This document shows, one piece after another, positions 23,303 through 27,023 of a stretch of 27,023 bases of DNA; position 1 is the first letter of the stretch; every line of letters starts with the position of its first letter. Position numbers and translations under genes: made by a program. Under the pieces are notes generated by a model that searched no databases, was not told the origin of the DNA, and was given only the letters and a program-made list of their open reading frames with translations. Source of the stretch: CAZJNX01 sp964547415 (lineage in GTDB: Bacteria > Pseudomonadota > Alphaproteobacteria > Rhizobiales > Amorphaceae); NCBI GenBank assembly GCA_964547415.1, contig CAZJNX010000033.1:1-27023 (forward strand), given 5' to 3'.

Positions 23303-24184
23303 ATGGCCACGAAGCGCGGCACGTTGACGGTGGCCGTGGCGCAGGTGGAATCGAGCCTCGGCGCCCTCGAGACCAACGTGCGGCGGCACATCGCCCTCAT
23401 CGAGGAAGCGCGGGAGGCGGGCGTGTCCTGCCTCCTGTTCCCGGAAATGAGCCTCACCGGCCACTCGGCCGGCATCTGGGCGCTCGACATCGCCCTCGAC
23501 GTCCACCACCCGCTGATCCGCCAGCTGATCGAGGCGGCGGGGCCCATGCACGTCACCTTCGGCCTCATCGAGGAGGGAATGGCGGCGCAGTTCTACAACA
23601 CCGCCTACACGGTGGCGGACGGGCGGGTCGTCCACATCCACCGCAAGGTCAACCTCGCCACCTACGGCAGCCTCGAGGACGGCAAGCACTTCGCGGCCGG
23701 CCGTTACGTGGAGACGTTCCCGATCGGCCGGCGGTGGCGGGCGGCCACCCTCGTGTGCAACGACTTCTGGAACCCGGCCCTCGTCTACCTCGCCGCCCTC
23801 CACGGGGCGACGATGCTGCTGGTGCCGGTCTCCTCCGCACAGGAGGCGGTGGGGGCCGAGTTCGACAACCCCAACGGCTGGGGCGTCGCCTGCGCCTATA
23901 CCGCGATGGTGTATGGGATGCCGGTCCTGTTCGCCAACCGGATCGGGCGGGAGCAGGGGCTCACCTTCTGGGGCGGCTCGCGGGTGGTGGACCCGTTCGG
24001 CAAGACGCTGGCGGAGGCCGGGTCGGGCGAGGAGCTGATCGTCGCCGAGCTCGAGTACGACCGGGTGCGCAAGGCCCGGTATCTGCTGCCGACGGTGCGC
24101 GACTCCAACCTCGACCTCACGGTGCGGGAGATCAACCGCCTGCACCAGCGCCTCGGGGTGCCCGACATGGTCCGCAGCGACTGA
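23303..24184 (+). CDS. Nitrilase-superfamily carbon-nitrogen hydrolase
   Basis: A 293-aa amidase or nitrilase-like enzyme. The catalytic triad is intact: E48 in LLFPEMSLTG, K115 in HRKVNLATYG and C152 in LVCNDFWNP. The overall pattern, with LTFWGGSRVVDPFGK near the end, resembles the glutamine amidohydrolase domain of NAD synthetases and related amidases more than true nitrilases. It lies 28 bp after the binding-protein gene, so they are probably co-transcribed and share a pathway. It converges on the GbcB-like gene with a 27-bp gap. The amide substrate cannot be named. Confidence 0.9.
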   Translation: MATKRGTLTVAVAQVESSLGALETNVRRHIALIEEAREAGVSCLLFPEMSLTGHSAGIWALDIALDVHHPLIRQLIEAAGPMHVTFGLIEEGMAAQFYNTAYTVADGRVVHIHRKVNLATYGSLEDGKHFAAGRYVETFPIGRRWRAATLVCNDFWNPALVYLAALHGATMLLVPVSSAQEAVGAEFDNPNGWGVACAYTAMVYGMPVLFANRIGREQGLTFWGGSRVVDPFGKTLAEAGSGEELIVAELEYDRVRKARYLLPTVRDSNLDLTVREINRLHQRLGVPDMVRSD

Positions 24185-24211
24185 GGCCGCCGTTCGCGCG
24201 CGCCGGCCGGC

Positions 24212-25270
24212 TCAAAGGTCCAGCGTGACGTCGCCCGCGGGAAAGGTGCAGCAGGGAAGGACGTGGCCCGCCCGTTCCTCCGCCGGCGACAGGCCGCCCC
24301 TGTGGCGCACCGCCATCGGCCCCTCCCCCTTCGTGCGGCAGGTGCCGCAGATGCCGCTCCGGCACCCCGTCGGGACCACGACGCCGGCCGCGCGCAGCGC
24401 CTCGTAAAGCGTGCGCCCGGCATCGATCGGGACGGTGCGGCCGGAGCGCGCCAGCCGCGCCGTCCACCCGGCCGGAGGAGCGACGGGCGCCGCCGCCGGC
24501 GGCGGGGCGGGCGCGCCGAAACTCTCGGTGTGGAGGCGGGACCGGTCGAGCCCCTCGGCGAGGAGGGCGCGGCGCGCCGCCTCCATGAAGCCGGGCGGCC
24601 CGCACAGGAAGGTCTCGCGGTGCCGGGCATCCGGCACGAGGGCGGCGAGGAGACGCCGCGAGAGCCGCCCGGACGGGCCGAGCCACCGCTCCCCGGCGGG
24701 AACGCGGGAGACCACCGGCACCACCCGCACGGCCGGCGCGGCGGCGACGATGGCGCCGAGCTCGTCCGCGAACAGGACATCGGCGGGCGTGGAGGCGAAC
24801 ACGAGGCAGGCGACGTCGATGCCATCGCCGCGGTCGCGCACCTGGCGCAGCATGGACATCATGGGCGTGACGCCGCTCCCGGCGCCGACGAGGAGCACCT
24901 TCCGCGCCGGGTGGAAGGCGAGGCCGAAGCGCCCGGCCGGCCCGAAGGCGCGCACCATCGTGCCGGGGACGCAGCGCCGGTGCATGTCGGCCGTCGCGCC
25001 CGCGGCGCTCGCCTTCACGGTCGTCTCCACGTGGGCATGGCAGTCGGGCGAGGAGGCGATGGTGAAGGTGCGCGGGGCGAGGGCGCCGGCCGCGTCCCGC
25101 CAGGCCAGCGTGAGCGCCTGCCCGGCGCGGAAGCGCACCCGCGAGCCGTCCTCGGGCGTCCAGCGGAACGTCTTCACCCCCGCCGCCTCGTCGCGCACCG
25201 CCGTGCACACGAGCCGCGCCGACGCCGCGTCCCACACCGGCTGCCGGGCGAGGGCGCGCGGCGCGGTCAT
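24212..25270 (-). CDS. gbcB: Ferredoxin reductase component of a Rieske oxygenase (GbcB-like)
   Basis: A 352-aa flavoprotein passing electrons from NAD(P)H to the Rieske oxygenase encoded upstream. Domain order is FAD (RTFTIASSP near 88-96), NAD(P) (LLVGAGSGVTPMMSMLRQV near 145-163 and FLCGPPGFME later) and a C-terminal plant-type [2Fe-2S] domain with C303, C308 and C311 plus C340 or C341. The FAD-NAD-2Fe-2S order and length match GbcB of glycine betaine demethylase. ATG 25270 overlaps the oxygenase stop (ATGA), so the two are coupled. The gene name is tentative, since reductases for stachydrine or carnitine oxygenases look alike. Confidence 0.85.
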   Translation of the reverse strand: MTAPRALARQPVWDAASARLVCTAVRDEAAGVKTFRWTPEDGSRVRFRAGQALTLAWRDAAGALAPRTFTIASSPDCHAHVETTVKASAAGATADMHRRCVPGTMVRAFGPAGRFGLAFHPARKVLLVGAGSGVTPMMSMLRQVRDRGDGIDVACLVFASTPADVLFADELGAIVAAAPAVRVVPVVSRVPAGERWLGPSGRLSRRLLAALVPDARHRETFLCGPPGFMEAARRALLAEGLDRSRLHTESFGAPAPPPAAAPVAPPAGWTARLARSGRTVPIDAGRTLYEALRAAGVVVPTGCRSGICGTCRTKGEGPMAVRHRGGLSPAEERAGHVLPCCTFPAGDVTLDL

Positions 25271-26487
25271 GCCGCCGCCGCCACCGGCCGCCCGCCGCGC
25301 ATCCGCCCGACGTACCAGTCGACGAAATCCGCGACGAGGAACTCCGTCTCGCCGTAGGGGCCCGGCCGGTAGGCGCTCGACAGGGTGCCCCGGTGGTTGT
25401 TCTCCGCCAGCCGCCGGTCCTGGTCGTTGGTGGCGAGCCAGACCTCGGTGAGGCGCTCGCGCGTGTAGTCGAGCCCCTCCACCGCGTCCTCGTGGACGAG
25501 CCAGGTGGTGACCACCTCGGTCTCGTCCGGGCCGATCGGCAGGGCCCGGAAATGGAGGATGTGGTCGGACAGGAAGTGGTTCCAGTTGCCCGGCACGTGG
25601 AACATGCGCACCGAGCCGAGGTCGGGCTCCGTGAGGTCCCCGAGGAGGATGCGGCAGGCCGCCCCCCCGTCCCGCGTCATGGAGACGGCGCCGTTGTCGA
25701 AGGGAAGGCGGATGCAGCGGAACTCGCCGTTGCGCGGCACGGGCTGGTAGGGCAGCCCGTTCGCCTCCCACAGGGCCCCCTTTTCCGCCATCAGGGCGCG
25801 GAAGCGCGCGTCGCCCCGCGGGTCGTCGGGCAGCGCGAACTCCACCAGGGAGGCGAGGAGCTCGGGGTGGTTGGCGGCGCAGTGGTAGCACTCGCGGTTG
25901 TTCTCCACCACGAGCTTCCAGTTGGCCCGCTCCACGATCCGCGAGCGGTGGGCGACCTTCGTGCGGTCCGGCGCATGGGGGGCGATGAACGGCGTGACGG
26001 CCTCGCGGAACGGCGCGATGTCCGGCGGCGTCTCGGCGAGGCACACGTAGACGAGGCCCGCGACGAGCGCCACGTGCACCGGCGCGAGCGGGAAGGCGGA
26101 GGGGTCGAACCGGGCGCCCATGTTCGCGGCGTGGAGGAGGCGGCCGTCGAGCCCGTAGGTCCACTGGTGGTAGGGGCAGACGAGGCGCCGCGCCGAGCCG
26201 CTCGCCTCGAGGCAGATCCTGGAGCCGCGGTGGCGGCACACGTTGTGGAAGGCGCGGACATCCCCCGCCTCGTCCCGCACCACCACGATCCCGTCCGGCC
26301 CGACGGCGAGGGTCACGAAGTCGCCCGGCTCGGGGATCTCGGCGACCGGGCAGGCGAACAGCCACTCCCGGCGGAAGACGAGGTCGAGGTCTTTTTCGAA
26401 CGCCTCCCGCGAGTGGTAGAGGACGCCCGGCAGGCTCCACCCCGACACGTGCCCGGCGATCGCGGCGTCCACGTCGTTCGTCGTCAT
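25267..26487 (-). CDS. gbcA: Rieske non-heme iron oxygenase, glycine betaine demethylase-like (GbcA/Stc2 group)
   Basis: A 406-aa oxygenase expected to remove one N-methyl group from glycine betaine, giving dimethylglycine and formaldehyde. The Rieske centre uses C84-x-H86 and C104-x2-H107 (CRHRGSRIC and VCPYHQW). The catalytic iron site has H202 and H207 in NNRECYHCAANHPEL, with an Asp ligand probably near residue 350 in ATNDQD. The ENNRECYHC pattern is characteristic of quaternary-amine demethylases such as GbcA and Stc2. The ATG at 26487 has a modest GGGAG upstream. It is first in a two-gene operon with the reductase and diverges from a FAD oxidoreductase across a long inverted repeat. Stachydrine or carnitine are alternative substrates. 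Confidence 0.85.
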   Translation of the reverse strand: MTTNDVDAAIAGHVSGWSLPGVLYHSREAFEKDLDLVFRREWLFACPVAEIPEPGDFVTLAVGPDGIVVVRDEAGDVRAFHNVCRHRGSRICLEASGSARRLVCPYHQWTYGLDGRLLHAANMGARFDPSAFPLAPVHVALVAGLVYVCLAETPPDIAPFREAVTPFIAPHAPDRTKVAHRSRIVERANWKLVVENNRECYHCAANHPELLASLVEFALPDDPRGDARFRALMAEKGALWEANGLPYQPVPRNGEFRCIRLPFDNGAVSMTRDGGAACRILLGDLTEPDLGSVRMFHVPGNWNHFLSDHILHFRALPIGPDETEVVTTWLVHEDAVEGLDYTRERLTEVWLATNDQDRRLAENNHRGTLSSAYRPGPYGETEFLVADFVDWYVGRMRGGRPVAAAA

Positions 26488-26555
26488 CGGCGTTCCGCTC
26501 CCGCCGGCCAACCGTCTCCGGCACGAGCTTGCCCCGTCCGCCCGCCCCGGTTCGG

Positions 26556-26636
26556 CGGGAATGCGACATCGTTGGTCGACCAACCGACATTGCGCGCGCG
26601 CGTGTCGCGCGAGCGATCAACGATGTCGCATTCCCG
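26556..26636. promoter_or_regulatory. Long perfect inverted repeat with nested palindrome between the divergent demethylation genes
   Basis: CGGGAATGCGACATCGTTG (26556-26574) recurs inverted at 26618-26636: 19 of 19 bases match. A 14-bp palindrome GTTGGTCGACCAAC (26571-26584) overlaps the left arm, and a weaker CGACA/TGTCG pair (26585-26589, 26603-26607) lies between the arms. The repeat centre-to-centre distance is 62 bp, about six helical turns. It sits 70 bp from the oxygenase ATG and 60 bp from the oxidoreductase ATG, so it can control both directions. Confidence 0.75.
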
Positions 26637-26662
26637 ATCAGGCGCCGGGCGATCGGCGCCCA

Positions 26663-26678
26663 ATGTCGGATGCGACAG
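26663..26678. promoter_or_regulatory. Third TGTCG/CGACA dyad near the oxidoreductase start
   Basis: ATGTCGGA and TGCGACAG are adjacent; TGTCG (26664-26668) and CGACA (26673-26677) form a dyad with a 4-bp gap. The half-site resembles ATGCGACAT in the long inverted repeat upstream, so it may be an additional site for the same regulator, just before the ribosome-binding site. Confidence 0.45.
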
Positions 26679-26695
26679 GGACAGGAGGACGGCCC

Positions 26696-27023
26696 ATGGC
26701 GTTTCCCACATCGGCCCGCTACGTGATCGTCGGCGCGGGGATCCACGGGCTGTCGACGGCGCTCGAACTCGCCCGCGGCCTAAAGGCCCGCGGGCGCGGC
26801 GACGGGGGCGAGGTTCTCGTCGTCGACAAGGCCGGCGTGGCGGCCGGCGCCTCCGGCATCGCCTGCGGGGTGGTGCGCAACAACTACTTCCAGCCGGCCA
26901 TGCGCGAGCTCATGGCCCATTCGGTGGAGCGCTGGGAGGCGGACGCCGAGGCCCTGTCCTACCATCCCGTCGGCTACATGCAGATCTCGATGGAGGCGAT
27001 GCGCGAGGACGTCGCCGCCATCC
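26696..27023 (+). CDS. FAD-dependent amine oxidoreductase (sarcosine oxidase beta / DadA-like), N-terminal part
   Basis: The first 109 residues of a DAO-family flavoprotein, cut by the window end. The dinucleotide motif GAGIHGLSTALELA is at about 13-26 and VLVVDK ends the second strand. GASGIACGVVRNNY is the FAD-contacting segment. Such enzymes oxidise secondary or tertiary amines, for example dimethylglycine, sarcosine or N-methylproline. AGGAGG lies 7 nt before ATG 26696, the strongest ribosome-binding site in this region. Divergent placement from the oxygenase pair suggests that it takes the demethylated product further. The substrate is an inference. Confidence 0.88.
   Translation, partial: MAFPTSARYVIVGAGIHGLSTALELARGLKARGRGDGGEVLVVDKAGVAAGASGIACGVVRNNYFQPAMRELMAHSVERWEADAEALSYHPVGYMQISMEAMREDVAAI

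Noticed and set aside
20692..23568. Minus-strand open frame of 958 codons upstream-extended from asnB
   Set aside because: AsnB must begin with Met-Cys at 22224 for its glutaminase; the upstream part is antisense to the binding protein and nitrilase genes.
20692..24184. N-acetylglutaminylglutamine amide (osmoprotectant dipeptide) biosynthesis locus
   Set aside because: An AsnB-like gene beside an osmoprotectant gene raised the idea, but no GNAT/ATP-grasp partner is present and the protein looks like an ordinary asparagine synthetase.
26591..26602. CG dinucleotide run as a microsatellite
   Set aside because: It is short, lies within the loop of the inverted repeat and is expected at this base composition.

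Overview
The window is very GC-rich (well above 65% by eye), and almost every real gene carries long open shadow frames on the other strand. A complete rpsT (S20) and dnaA, the dnaA not followed by dnaN, a YgfZ / HD hydrolase / tyrosine phosphatase run, GANTC sites upstream of dnaA, and glycine-betaine-type demethylation genes point to an alphaproteobacterium, most likely Hyphomicrobiales (Rhizobiales). That placement is an inference from gene content and protein style. I see no rRNA, tRNA, CRISPR array, transposase or phage gene.

Layout. (1) 1-3864, minus strand: a LysE-type exporter overlaps an atypical SDR. After a promoter and palindromic operator come a molybdenum-hydroxylase FAD subunit and a fused 2Fe-2S/molybdopterin subunit that runs off the left end. 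(2) 3865-6222: a lower-GC intergenic stretch with repeated GTGTC/GACAC and ACACTTTTT words, two small ORFs (one DUF1127-like) and a MocR-type (GntR-aminotransferase) regulator. (3) 6237-8848: a LysR regulator diverges from a beta-keto acid cleavage enzyme (BKACE) and an alpha/beta hydrolase that has no good canonical start codon. (4) 9034-15903, mostly housekeeping: a ZIP metal transporter, an SRAP protein behind a second LysE exporter, a secreted conserved hypothetical, YgfZ, an HD hydrolase, a tyrosine phosphatase, a MarR regulator and a PaaI-type thioesterase. (5) 15955-19180: rpsT with a clear promoter and terminator, a 660-bp non-coding region with one perfect DnaA box and clustered GANTC sites, a rhodanese, and dnaA. 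(6) 19244-22224, minus strand: an SDR, then a stretch with a doubtful Tat-signal ORF, then an asparagine synthetase with a hairpin in its leader. (7) 22390-27023: an orphan osmoprotectant-type binding protein and a nitrilase-family hydrolase converge on a GbcAB-like Rieske oxygenase pair. That pair diverges, across a 19-bp perfect inverted repeat, from a FAD oxidoreductase cut by the right end.

How the genes may work together. Region 7 reads as capture and oxidative demethylation of a quaternary amine such as glycine betaine or stachydrine: binding protein, Rieske oxygenase plus reductase, then a FAD-dependent amine oxidase. The long inverted repeat is the best candidate for the shared regulator site. 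Region 1 looks like an inducible hydroxylation route for an unknown N-heterocycle or aldehyde. Region 3 looks like a small LysR-controlled keto-acid pathway. Nothing amounts to a proven new system. The strongest leads are the nested palindromes at 26556-26678, the SDR that lost its catalytic Tyr and Lys, the hydrolase with an apparent AUA start, and the DnaA-box/GANTC region.
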